Below are positions 56,450 to 64,000 of a stretch of DNA of 64,000 bases, one piece after another; the first letter of the stretch is position 1, and the number at the start of each line of letters is the position of its first letter. This stretch comes from Massilia sp. NR 4-1. GTDB taxonomy: Bacteria > Pseudomonadota > Gammaproteobacteria > Burkholderiales > Burkholderiaceae_D. Location: positions 1,426,001-1,490,000 of the forward strand of contig NZ_CP012201.1 of assembly GCF_001191005.1 (NCBI RefSeq), written 5' to 3'. Under the pieces are notes generated by a model, which saw nothing but the letters and a program-made list of their open reading frames with translations, made no database searches and was not told the DNA's origin. Both the position numbers and the translations under genes were made by a program.

Positions 56450-56611
56450 ATGGAACCCAGGCAGCCAGCCGCCAGCAAGGCGGATGAGTTAAAGGTTTTT
56501 CTGTTCCTGACCGTCGTGCTGGCGCCCGTGCTGGCGGTCGCCGTGGTTGGCGGCTACGGCTTCACCATCTGGATGTACCAGCTGCTGACCGGCTCCCTGC
56601 CCACAGCCTGA
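56450..56611 (+). CDS. napE: Periplasmic nitrate reductase component NapE
   Basis: This 53-residue single-helix membrane protein contains ELKVFLFLTVVLAPVLAVAV, the NapE family pattern. Its function in the Nap complex is not well defined. AAGGTGAG precedes the ATG. It opens the nap cluster 66 nt after ccmI; napD begins 4 nt after its stop. The short gap could carry a promoter, but I see no convincing FNR-like site. Confidence 0.9.
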   Translation: MEPRQPAASKADELKVFLFLTVVLAPVLAVAVVGGYGFTIWMYQLLTGSLPTA

Positions 56612-56615
56612 AGCC

Positions 56616-56918
56616 ATGCTGCCGCCAAGCGTAGCCAGGTCCGCGCAGGACGACACGGACATCCACATCGCCGGCCTGATCGTCCACGCCAGCCGCACCG
56701 AGCTTGCGGCGGTGCGCTCCCATATTGCCCTGCTGCCCAAGGCCATCGTGCACGCCGCCGATGCGGACGGCCGCATGGTCGTCACCCTTGAAACCGATTC
56801 CAGCCAGCGCGCCCTGGACTGCATGGATGCGCTGCGCGCCCTGCCCGGCGTATTGAACGTCGCATTGGTCTATCAACACGCGGAGCCTGCCGCTGCCATG
56901 GATGAGGAGGTCGAATGA
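56616..56918 (+). CDS. napD: NapA-specific chaperone NapD
   Basis: This 100-residue cytoplasmic protein has DIHIAGLIVHASRTELAAV and the ferredoxin-like fold pattern of NapD. It binds the NapA twin-arginine signal and holds back export until the cofactor is inserted. The stop overlaps the napA start by 4 nt (ATGA). Confidence 0.94.
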   Translation: MLPPSVARSAQDDTDIHIAGLIVHASRTELAAVRSHIALLPKAIVHAADADGRMVVTLETDSSQRALDCMDALRALPGVLNVALVYQHAEPAAAMDEEVE

Positions 56919-59410
56919 AACAGACACGCCGGGATTTCATCACCCAGACTGCCGCTGTCACGGCGGCCGCCACCGCCGGCATTCCCCTGGCGGCTGCCGC
57001 ATCCAACGTCGTCACCGACGCTGCGCGCACCCAGCTCAATTGGAACAAGGCGCCCTGCCGCTTTTGCGGCGTGGGCTGCGGCGTGAACGTGGGCGTGAAG
57101 GATGGCCGGGTGGTTGCCACCCATGGCGACATCAATGCCGAAGTCAATCGCGGGGTCAACTGCGTCAAGGGCTACTTCCTGTCCAAGATCATGTATGGGG
57201 CCGACCGCCTGACCCAGCCCCTGCTGCGCATGAGCGGCGGCAAATACGACAAAAACGGCGAGTTCACGCCGGTCTCCTGGACCACCGCCTTTGATGTCAT
57301 GGCGGCGCAGTTCAAGCAGGTCTTGCGCGACAAGGGGCCAAACGCGGTCGGCATGTTCGGCTCAGGCCAATGGACGGTATGGGAAGGCTATGCCGCCGTC
57401 AAGCTGATGAAGGCCGGCTTCCGCACCAATAACCTGGACCCGAACGCGCGCCACTGCATGGCTTCGGCCGTGGCGGGCTTCATGCGCACCTTCGGCATGG
57501 ACGAGCCGATGGGCTGCTACGACGATATCGAGCAGGCCGACGCCTTCGTGCTGTGGGGTTCGAATATGGCGGAAATGCACCCGATCCTGTGGACCCGCAT
57601 CACCGACCGCCGCCTGTCGAATCCGAACGTGAAGGTGGCCGTGCTGTCGGTGTACGAGCACCGCAGCTTCGAGCTGGCCGACCAGCCGGTGATCTTCCGG
57701 CCGCAGACCGACCTGGCCATCCTCAACTTCATCGCCCATCACATCATCAAGACCAACCGCGTGCAGCGCGACTTCGTCAACAAGCATACCCGCTTCGTCC
57801 TGGGCAATACCAGCATCGGCTATGGCCTGCGGCCCGAGCATCCGCTGCAGCGCGCCGCCAAGAACGCGGCCGACGCCAATGGCGGCAAGCCCATGACCTT
57901 CGAGGAATACGCCAAATTCGTCAGCGCCTACGATGTGGACACGGTGGCGAAGCTGAGCGGGGTCACGCGCGACCGGCTGGAGCGCCTGGCCGAGCTGTAC
58001 GCCGATCCGAAGATCAAGGTGATGTCGCTGTTTACCATGGGCTTCAACCAGCATACGCGCGGTACCTGGTGCAGCAATCTGCTGTACAACCTGCACCTGC
58101 TGACCGGGAAAATCTCCCAGCCCGGCAACAGCCCCTTCTCGCTGACCGGCCAGCCTTCGGCCTGCGGCACGGCGCGCGAAGTCGGCACCTTCTCGCACCG
58201 CCTGCCGGCCGATATGCTGGTGACGAATCCCAAGCACCGCGAAACGGCGGAAAAAATCTGGAGGCTGCCCGCCGGGACGGTGCCCGATAAGCCCGGCCTG
58301 CACGCCGTGGTGCAGAGTCGTGCCCTGAAGGACGGCAAGCTGAATGCCTACTGGGTCATGTGCAATAACAATATGCAGGCCGGCCCGAACATCATGGGCG
58401 AGATCCTGCCGGGCTTCCGCAATCCCAACGCCTTTGTGGTGGTATCCGACGTCTATCCCACGGCCAGCACCACGGCGGCCGACCTGATCCTGCCGACCGC
58501 GATGTGGGTGGAAAAGGAAGGCGCTTACGGCAATGCGGAAAGGCGTACGCAGTTCTGGCACCAGCTGGTGCAGGCTCCGGGCGAGGCGCGCTCTGACCTG
58601 TGGCAGCTGGCCGAATTCGCCAAGCGCTTCAAGGTCGAGGAAGTGTGGCCGGCGCCGCTGCTGGCGGCCATGCCCCAGTATCGCGGCAAGACCCTGTTCG
58701 ATGTCCTGTTCCGCAACGGCCAGGTGGACAAGTTCCCGCTGTCGCAGATGCAGGCCGGCTATCTGAACGACGAGGCCAAGGCCTTCGGTTTCTATCTCCA
58801 GAAAGGCCTGTTCGAGGAGTATGCGCAGTTCGGGCGCGGCCACGGCCACGATCTGGCGCCCTTCGACACCTACCACCAGGTGCGCGGCCTGCGCTGGCCC
58901 GTGGTGGACGGCAAGGAGACGCGCTGGCGCTACCGCGAAGGCAGCGATCCCTATGTGAAGGCAGGGGAAGGCGTGCGCTTCTACGGCATGCCGGACGGGA
59001 AGGCGGTGATCTTCGCCTTGCCCTACGAGCCGGCGGCCGAGGAGCCGGACAAGGAATATCCATTCTGGCTGTCCACCGGCCGCGTGCTGGAGCATTGGCA
59101 TACCGGCACCATGACGCGCCGCGTGCCGGAACTGTATCGTGCGGTGCCGAATGCGGTCTGCTTCATGCACCCGGACGACGCCAAGGCGCTTGGAACGCGG
59201 CGTGGCGACGTCATTGAGGTCAAGTCGCGGCGTGGCGTGATCCAGACTCGGGTGGAAACGCGGGGCCGCAACCGGCCGCCACGCGGCCTGGTCTTCATCC
59301 CCTTCTTCGACGCCAGCCAGTTGGTGAACAAGGTGACGCTGGACGCGACCGATCCGATTTCGTTCCAGACCGATTACAAGAAGTGCGCGGTGAGCATCCG
59401 CAAAGTCTAG
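56915..59410 (+). CDS. napA: Periplasmic nitrate reductase catalytic subunit NapA
   Basis: This 831-residue molybdoenzyme reduces nitrate to nitrite in the periplasm. It has a twin-arginine signal (QTRRDFITQTAA), a [4Fe-4S] site (CRFCGVGCGVNVG...NCVKG), and a likely Mo-ligand Cys in NARHCMASA. Bis-molybdopterin regions include SNMAEMHPILW, and the C-terminal block is STGRVLEHWHTGTMTRR. The full length matches NapA. It accepts electrons from NapB, encoded next. Confidence 0.97.
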   Translation: MKQTRRDFITQTAAVTAAATAGIPLAAAASNVVTDAARTQLNWNKAPCRFCGVGCGVNVGVKDGRVVATHGDINAEVNRGVNCVKGYFLSKIMYGADRLTQPLLRMSGGKYDKNGEFTPVSWTTAFDVMAAQFKQVLRDKGPNAVGMFGSGQWTVWEGYAAVKLMKAGFRTNNLDPNARHCMASAVAGFMRTFGMDEPMGCYDDIEQADAFVLWGSNMAEMHPILWTRITDRRLSNPNVKVAVLSVYEHRSFELADQPVIFRPQTDLAILNFIAHHIIKTNRVQRDFVNKHTRFVLGNTSIGYGLRPEHPLQRAAKNAADANGGKPMTFEEYAKFVSAYDVDTVAKLSGVTRDRLERLAELYADPKIKVMSLFTMGFNQHTRGTWCSNLLYNLHLLTGKISQPGNSPFSLTGQPSACGTAREVGTFSHRLPADMLVTNPKHRETAEKIWRLPAGTVPDKPGLHAVVQSRALKDGKLNAYWVMCNNNMQAGPNIMGEILPGFRNPNAFVVVSDVYPTASTTAADLILPTAMWVEKEGAYGNAERRTQFWHQLVQAPGEARSDLWQLAEFAKRFKVEEVWPAPLLAAMPQYRGKTLFDVLFRNGQVDKFPLSQMQAGYLNDEAKAFGFYLQKGLFEEYAQFGRGHGHDLAPFDTYHQVRGLRWPVVDGKETRWRYREGSDPYVKAGEGVRFYGMPDGKAVIFALPYEPAAEEPDKEYPFWLSTGRVLEHWHTGTMTRRVPELYRAVPNAVCFMHPDDAKALGTRRGDVIEVKSRRGVIQTRVETRGRNRPPRGLVFIPFFDASQLVNKVTLDATDPISFQTDYKKCAVSIRKV

Positions 59411-59421
59411 GGAGGCAGGCC

Positions 59422-59901
59422 ATGAAGCGATTCCTCATCCCCGTTCTGCTGGCCGCCGCGCTGGCGGCTGTGCTGCCGGTCCAGGCCCAGCGCGCGCTGG
59501 ACAATATGCGCGGCCCGACGCCGCTGGCGGAAACCACCAAGCCGGCACCCATGGTCAATCCCGACAACAGCGACATCCGCCGGGTGCGCAACTACGCCAT
59601 GCAGCCGCCCGTGATTCCGCACAAGATCGAAGGCTACCAGATCGACAAGAGCGCGAACCGCTGCATGATGTGCCACGCCCGCACGCGCACCCAGGAAAGC
59701 CAGGCGCCGATGATCAGCGTCACCCACTTCCAGAACCGCGACGGCAACTTCCTGGCCGAGCTGTCGCCGCGCCGCTACTTCTGCCTGCAATGCCATGTGC
59801 CGCAGGCGAATCTGACGCCGCTGGTGGAAAACCAGTTCAAGGACGTGGACACGATGCTGAATACGCCGTCTGCCCCCAATGCGCCGGCCAAGAAAAAATA
59901 A
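59422..59901 (+). CDS. napB: Nitrate reductase dihaem cytochrome c subunit NapB
   Basis: This 159-residue precursor has a signal peptide (FLIPVLLAAALAAVLPVQAQ) and two c-haem sites, CMMCH and CLQCH. Conserved NapB segments include PPVIPHKIEGYQI and MISVTHFQNRDG. The ATG at 59422 follows GGAGGCAGG. NapB passes electrons from NapC to NapA. Confidence 0.96.
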   Translation: MKRFLIPVLLAAALAAVLPVQAQRALDNMRGPTPLAETTKPAPMVNPDNSDIRRVRNYAMQPPVIPHKIEGYQIDKSANRCMMCHARTRTQESQAPMISVTHFQNRDGNFLAELSPRRYFCLQCHVPQANLTPLVENQFKDVDTMLNTPSAPNAPAKKK

Positions 59902-59910
59902 GGGGACGCC

Positions 59911-60492
59911 ATGATCGCAAAGTTCAAGTATTACTGGCGCATCCTGTGGCAACCCAGCCTGCATCTGAGCCTGGGCTTGCTGGTGATCGGTTCCTTCGTG
60001 GCCGGCGTGGTGTTCTGGGGCGGTTTCAACACCGCCATGGAGGCGACCAATACCGAGAAATTCTGCACCGGCTGCCACGAGATGCGCGACAACGTGTATC
60101 CCGAACTGCAGCGCACCATCCACTTCACCAACCGCAGCGGGGTGCGCGCCAAGTGTTCCGACTGCCATGTGCCGCATGAATGGACCAGCAAGATCGCGCG
60201 CAAGATGCAGGCCTCCAAGGAGGTCTGGGGCAAGGTCTTCGGCACCATCGATACCCGCGAAAAATTCGAAGCCCACCGGCGGCAGCTCGCCGGCAACGAG
60301 TGGCGCCGCCTGAAGGCGAATAACTCGCTGGAGTGCCGCAACTGCCACCAGTTCGAATCGATGGACTTCACGCGCCAGAGCAAGCGCGCCGTCGATGCCC
60401 ACTCGACCAAGCTGGCCAGCGGCGAAAAAACCTGCATCGATTGCCACAAGGGGATTGCCCACACGCTGCCCGACATGTCCGAAGTGAAGTAA
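59911..60492 (+). CDS. napC: Tetrahaem quinol dehydrogenase NapC
   Basis: This 193-residue NapC/NirT-family cytochrome is anchored by one N-terminal helix. It carries four haem motifs: CTGCH, CSDCH, CRNCH and CIDCH. It oxidises membrane quinol and feeds NapB. AAGGGGA precedes the ATG. No napF, napG or napH gene is present in this cluster. Confidence 0.96.
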   Translation: MIAKFKYYWRILWQPSLHLSLGLLVIGSFVAGVVFWGGFNTAMEATNTEKFCTGCHEMRDNVYPELQRTIHFTNRSGVRAKCSDCHVPHEWTSKIARKMQASKEVWGKVFGTIDTREKFEAHRRQLAGNEWRRLKANNSLECRNCHQFESMDFTRQSKRAVDAHSTKLASGEKTCIDCHKGIAHTLPDMSEVK

Positions 60493-60516
60493 ACACGGAA
60501 AACAGGAGGTTGAAGA

Positions 60517-60636
60517 ATGCAAGGATGGCTTGCGGCGCTTAAAGGATTTGCTTACCTGATCTTAGTCTTGCTGGCAGTAGCGATGGCCTATGGCGGATGG
60601 ACGGCCCTGCGCTACTGGCCTGACATCAAGGTTTAG
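60517..60636 (+). CDS. 39-aa single-pass membrane protein between napC and norC
   Basis: The small frame has a strong AGGAGG site 7 nt before its ATG. It encodes one hydrophobic helix (AYLILVLLAVAMAYGGW) with a short C-terminal tail ending YWPDIKV. Its stop overlaps the norC ribosome site, so it is probably translated with norC. I do not recognise a named family. It may be a small accessory subunit of the NO reductase or of NapC. Confidence 0.65.
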   Translation: MQGWLAALKGFAYLILVLLAVAMAYGGWTALRYWPDIKV

Positions 60637-60644
60637 GAGACCAT

Positions 60645-61487
60645 ATGAATAAACGGCAGGCGCGGCTTTTCGCGATCGCATCGACCCTTCTCGCCAGCGC
60701 GGCCTTCATCGGCCTGACCCTGGACAGCCACCGTCAATTCGGCAAACTCACCAATGCCGACAAAATCAGCCCCGCCGTCACGCGCGGCAAGGACGTCTGG
60801 CATAACAATAACTGCATCAACTGCCATACCCTATTCGGCGAGGGCGCTTACTATGCCCCCGATCTGACCAAGATCACCAAGCTGCGCGGCGAGGCCTATC
60901 TGACGGCCTATATGCGCGATCCCTCCAAATTCTACGACGAGACACGCCACCGACGCCTGATGCCGAAGCAGGATCTGAGCGATGGCGATATCGCCGACCT
61001 GTATGCCTTCCTCGACTGGGTCAGCAATGTGGACAACCAGGGCTGGCCGCCGCGCCCCATCCTGGTGACGGGATCGACCTTCCCCGGCACCGACCAGTCC
61101 ACCGCCACGGCGGCGGCCACGCCGCCGGCCGCGCGCCCGGTCAGCGGGACGGAAGATCCGGTGGCGCTAGGCGAGCGCCTGTTCCGCAGCGCCACGCCGG
61201 CCTGCGCCGCCTGCCATTCGATCGCGCCCGGCGTGAACATGGCCGGTCCCAGCCTGGCCGGGCTGGCCGGCCGCACCCAGGCTTTGCTGGCCAGCGGCAG
61301 CTATCGCGGCCAGGCGAAGGATCTGGCTGGCTATATCCGCGAATCGATCACGGAACCGAGCGCGCATCTGGTGCCGGGGGCCATGTTCTCGGCCAATGGC
61401 GTGTCCTTTATGCCCACCACCTACGGCCAATCGATGTCGCCGCAGGAGGTCGAGCAGCTGGCCGCCTATCTAAGCTCATTGAAATAA
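60645..61487 (+). CDS. norC: Nitric oxide reductase cytochrome c subunit NorC, extended with a second cytochrome c domain
   Basis: Residues 1-150 are a standard NorC: an N-terminal anchor, haem site CINCHTLFGEGAYYAPDLTK and RDPSKFYD. After a Pro/Ala/Thr-rich linker (~150-175) a second cytochrome c domain follows with CAACHSI and a likely Met ligand in SFMPTTYG. Total length is 280 residues, whereas typical NorC is about 150. It donates electrons to NorB. AGGAGA precedes the ATG. Confidence 0.93.
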   Translation: MNKRQARLFAIASTLLASAAFIGLTLDSHRQFGKLTNADKISPAVTRGKDVWHNNNCINCHTLFGEGAYYAPDLTKITKLRGEAYLTAYMRDPSKFYDETRHRRLMPKQDLSDGDIADLYAFLDWVSNVDNQGWPPRPILVTGSTFPGTDQSTATAAATPPAARPVSGTEDPVALGERLFRSATPACAACHSIAPGVNMAGPSLAGLAGRTQALLASGSYRGQAKDLAGYIRESITEPSAHLVPGAMFSANGVSFMPTTYGQSMSPQEVEQLAAYLSSLK

Positions 61488-61500
61488 GGGGAGCCGCCAG

Positions 61501-62862
61501 ATGAGATATAAATCGCAATCCGTCGCCTATTGGTATTTCGCCGTCGCCGTCGCCCTGTTTGGCCTGCAGTTGGTGTTTGGCCTGCTGTCGGCGGCCAAAT
61601 ATCTTGGCCCGGACCCCTTGCTGCATATACTGCCCTTCGACGTCACCAAGGTAATCCACACCAATCTGCTGATCGTGTGGGTGCTTACCGGTTTCATGGG
61701 GGCGACGTACTGGATGGTGCCGGACGAATCGCGCACCGAATTGCATAGCGTGCGCCTGGCCATCGTCCAGCTGGTGCTGTGGGTGGTGATGGGCGTGACC
61801 GCCATCATCGGCTACCTGTTCCGCTGGGGGACAGGCAACAAGCTGCTGGAACAGCCGCTGCCGCACAAGATCGTGATTGTGATCGTGATGCTGATCTTCC
61901 TGTACAACGTCGGCATGACGATCCGCAAATCCGGGCGCTTCACCACCACGGAAGGCGTGCTGATTGGCGGCCTGGGACTGGCCGCCGTGCTGTATCTTCC
62001 GGCGCTGCTCCACTACGAAAACTACACGGTATCGATCTTCTACCGCTGGTGGACGATCCACCTGTGGGTGGAGGGCGTATGGGAGATGATACAGGGCGGC
62101 TTCCTGGCCTATCTGCTGATCCGCCTCTCCGGCGCCGACCGCGAGGTGATGGAGAAGTGGCTGTACGTGATCGTCGGCCTGGTCTTCATCGCGGGCATTC
62201 TCGGTACCGCGCACCACTACTACTGGGTGGGCGTGCCGTCCTACTGGCTGCCCATCGGCGGCATCTTCAGCGCGCTGGAGCCGGTGGCACTGGTGGGCAT
62301 GGCGGTGTATGCCTACTCCAGCATCCGCCGCAGCGGCATGGCCCATCCCAACAAGCTTGCCTTGCACTGGACCGTGGGCAGCGCCGTGTTCACCCTGTTT
62401 GGCGCTGGTCTGCTCGGCCTTGCCCACACCTTCCCGCAAGTGAACAAGTGGACGCACGGTACACTGATCACCGCCATGCACGGCCACGCGGCCTTCTACG
62501 GCGCCTATGCCATGATCGTCATGGCGATGGTCAGCTTCGCCCTGCCCTCGCTGACCAAGCGCCCCGACGAGGGAACGCCGCTCGGCTACTGGGCCTTCTG
62601 GATGCAGATTGCCGGCATGTTCGGCATGACGCTTTCCTTCGCCACGGCGGGTATCGGCCAGGTTTATCTGGAGCGCATCATGGGACTGGGCTTCCTCGAC
62701 GCCCAGCTCAAGATCCAGGTCCATTTCCTGATGCTGCTGGCGACCGCCTCGCTGTTCGCCTGCGGTGTGGCGCTCTTCATCATCGACTTCTTCCGCCACG
62801 CGCCGCGCTTCGAAATCGAGCTGGAAACGGCGGCGGCAGCGGCGCAGCCGAGAGGTGCCTGA
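61501..62862 (+). CDS. norB: Nitric oxide reductase catalytic subunit NorB
   Basis: This 453-residue, 12-helix haem-copper-superfamily protein reduces two NO to N2O. Conserved histidine regions are VIHTNLLIVWVLTGF, WWTIHLWVEGVWE, GTAHHYYWVG and AMHGHAAFYGAY, which ligate haem b, haem b3 and FeB. WMVPDESRTEL and QVYLERIMGLG are NorB-like. It lacks the N-terminal quinol-oxidase extension of qNor, which fits a cytochrome c-dependent enzyme paired with NorC. Confidence 0.96.
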   Translation: MRYKSQSVAYWYFAVAVALFGLQLVFGLLSAAKYLGPDPLLHILPFDVTKVIHTNLLIVWVLTGFMGATYWMVPDESRTELHSVRLAIVQLVLWVVMGVTAIIGYLFRWGTGNKLLEQPLPHKIVIVIVMLIFLYNVGMTIRKSGRFTTTEGVLIGGLGLAAVLYLPALLHYENYTVSIFYRWWTIHLWVEGVWEMIQGGFLAYLLIRLSGADREVMEKWLYVIVGLVFIAGILGTAHHYYWVGVPSYWLPIGGIFSALEPVALVGMAVYAYSSIRRSGMAHPNKLALHWTVGSAVFTLFGAGLLGLAHTFPQVNKWTHGTLITAMHGHAAFYGAYAMIVMAMVSFALPSLTKRPDEGTPLGYWAFWMQIAGMFGMTLSFATAGIGQVYLERIMGLGFLDAQLKIQVHFLMLLATASLFACGVALFIIDFFRHAPRFEIELETAAAAAQPRGA

Positions 62863-62863
62863 T

Positions 62864-63670
62864 TTGAACGCAACCGTGATGGATATGCGCCCGCCGGAAG
62901 CGCCCTACTATCTGGCGGGCGGCAACGAGGTGGCGCTGTTCGAGCAATGCCATGCGCGCCAGCTGGCCGTGATGCTGAAAGGCCCGACCGGCTGCGGCAA
63001 GACGCGCTTTGTGGAATATATGGCGTGGAAGATCGGGCGGCCGCTGATTACCATCGCCTGCCATGACGATCTGAGTGCGAGCGACCTGATTGGGCGTTTC
63101 CTGATCGGACATGACGGTACGGTATGGCAGGATGGTCCGTTGACGCACGCGGTGCGCAGCGGCGCCATCTGCTATCTCGACGAGATCGTGGAGGCGCGCC
63201 AGGATACGGTGGTGGTGCTGCATCCGCTCACCGATCATCGCCGCATCCTGCCGATCGACAAGACCGGCGAGGTGCTGGCGGCGGCGCCGGGTTTTCAGCT
63301 GGTGGTATCGTACAACCCCGGCTACCAGCGCATGCTCAAGGATATGAAGCCCAGTACCCGCCAGCGCTTTGTCGCGCTCGATTTCGACTTCCCGCCGCCC
63401 GAGCGCGAAGGCGCCATCGTGCAGCGCGAGGGCGGGATCGAGCGCGCGCAGGCCCACGCCCTGGTCACGCTGGCGCAGCGCTTGCGCGCCCTGCAGGAGC
63501 GCGGCCTGGCCGAAGTGCCCAGCACCCGGCTGCTGATCGCGGCGGCGCGCCTGATTGCCAGCGGCATTCCTGTGCGTGAGGCCTGCAACTGCGCCATTAT
63601 CGCGCCGCTGTCGGACGACGCCCCGCTACTGGACGCCATGCGCGACCTGCTGGACGCTACTCTGATCTGA
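62864..63670 (+). CDS. norQ: Nitric oxide reductase activation ATPase NorQ
   Basis: This 268-residue MoxR-type AAA+ ATPase has Walker A GPTGCGKTRF, Walker B ICYLDEIVEA and sensor-like VVSYNPGYQ. NorQ with NorD is needed for metal insertion or activation of NorBC. I chose TTG 62864, one base after the norB stop, because AGAGG lies upstream and homologues carry about 15 residues before PYYLAGGNEV. ATG 62879 is an alternative. Confidence 0.93.
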   Translation: MNATVMDMRPPEAPYYLAGGNEVALFEQCHARQLAVMLKGPTGCGKTRFVEYMAWKIGRPLITIACHDDLSASDLIGRFLIGHDGTVWQDGPLTHAVRSGAICYLDEIVEARQDTVVVLHPLTDHRRILPIDKTGEVLAAAPGFQLVVSYNPGYQRMLKDMKPSTRQRFVALDFDFPPPEREGAIVQREGGIERAQAHALVTLAQRLRALQERGLAEVPSTRLLIAAARLIASGIPVREACNCAIIAPLSDDAPLLDAMRDLLDATLI

Positions 63671-63674
63671 GAAC

Positions 63675-64000
63675 ATGGCCGAAGCGGAAGACGTCATCAC
63701 CGACGCCGCCATGCACGCGGCGAGCTATATGCAGGCCCATTGGCGGCGGCATCGCGCCCATGCGGGAGCGCCCTTGCTGGCATTGACCGACGTGTCGCGC
63801 CGCCTTGAATTGCTTTGCCATAGCTTGTTTGGCGCGGTCTTCGTCTTTCGGCCCGCACAAGCTCCCTTGCCTGCCACTGTTTTAAGCCGCCTCTTTCAGC
63901 GCCCGCAGCTTCCGTCCCGCAGCGCAGCCTTGCCAGCGACGGATGGCAGCCATATCTGGCTGCCACCAACCCTGCCTGGCAGCGATGCGCAAACCGCGCT
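63675..64000 (+). CDS. norD: Nitric oxide reductase activation protein NorD (5' part only)
   Basis: A frame opens 4 nt after norQ and continues to the window edge (about 108 codons). It starts MAEAEDVITDAAMHAASYMQ, and the His-rich N-terminus with RRLELLCHSLFG resembles NorD, the VWA-domain partner of NorQ. The VWA domain itself lies beyond the window. The call rests largely on position after norQ. Confidence 0.8.
   Translation, partial: MAEAEDVITDAAMHAASYMQAHWRRHRAHAGAPLLALTDVSRRLELLCHSLFGAVFVFRPAQAPLPATVLSRLFQRPQLPSRSAALPATDGSHIWLPPTLPGSDAQTA

Noticed and set aside
57362..59170. 602-codon minus-strand frame opposite napA
   Set aside because: It is a shadow of the highly conserved napA reading frame.

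Overview
This is a high-GC proteobacterial window, most likely from a betaproteobacterium of the Oxalobacteraceae (Massilia, Duganella or Janthinobacterium relatives). That placement is an inference from base composition, the ccm-nap-nor gene set and protein style; no rRNA marker is present. Region 1 (1-29034, all minus strand) is a trans-acyltransferase polyketide/nonribosomal peptide biosynthetic operon cut by the left edge. In transcription order it has an unrecognised 191-residue protein, an Sfp-type phosphopantetheinyl transferase, a large fused indolepyruvate:ferredoxin-oxidoreductase-like enzyme, a stand-alone AT-AT-enoylreductase protein, a 5153-residue PKS (KS-KR-ACP, KS-DH-KR-ACP-ACP, KS-DH-KR-MT-ACP, KS-ACP) and a hybrid NRPS-PKS (C-A-PCP-KS-DH, incomplete). 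Gene junctions overlap or nearly touch, so the genes are probably co-transcribed and translationally coupled. An unusually AT-rich 0.9 kb gap precedes the operon. Region 2 (29938-40341) looks like one catabolic unit. A minus-strand operon encodes an acyl-CoA ligase, aldehyde dehydrogenase, NicA2-like flavin amine oxidase, periplasmic cytochrome c, quinone reductase-like flavoprotein and thiolase. Upstream lies an AraC-type regulator, and diverging from it is a GMC oxidoreductase with a gluconate-dehydrogenase-subunit-3-like partner. A 17-bp sequence upstream of the ligase recurs as a perfect inverted repeat upstream of the GMC pair, suggesting common control. Region 3 (40433-49278, minus) holds a secreted Kazal-domain protein, a LodB-like flavoprotein, a catalase-like/LodA-like fusion oxidase, a PepSY membrane protein and a Fur-box-preceded TonB-dependent siderophore receptor. 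Region 4 (49357-64000, plus) is a dense anaerobic respiration block: ccmABCDEFGHI for cytochrome c maturation, napEDABC for periplasmic nitrate reduction, a 39-residue membrane protein, and norC, norB, norQ and norD (cut by the right edge) for nitric oxide reduction. The ccm genes would supply haem attachment for NapB, NapC and NorC, and probably also for the Region 2 cytochrome. No nitrite or nitrous oxide reductase lies inside the window.
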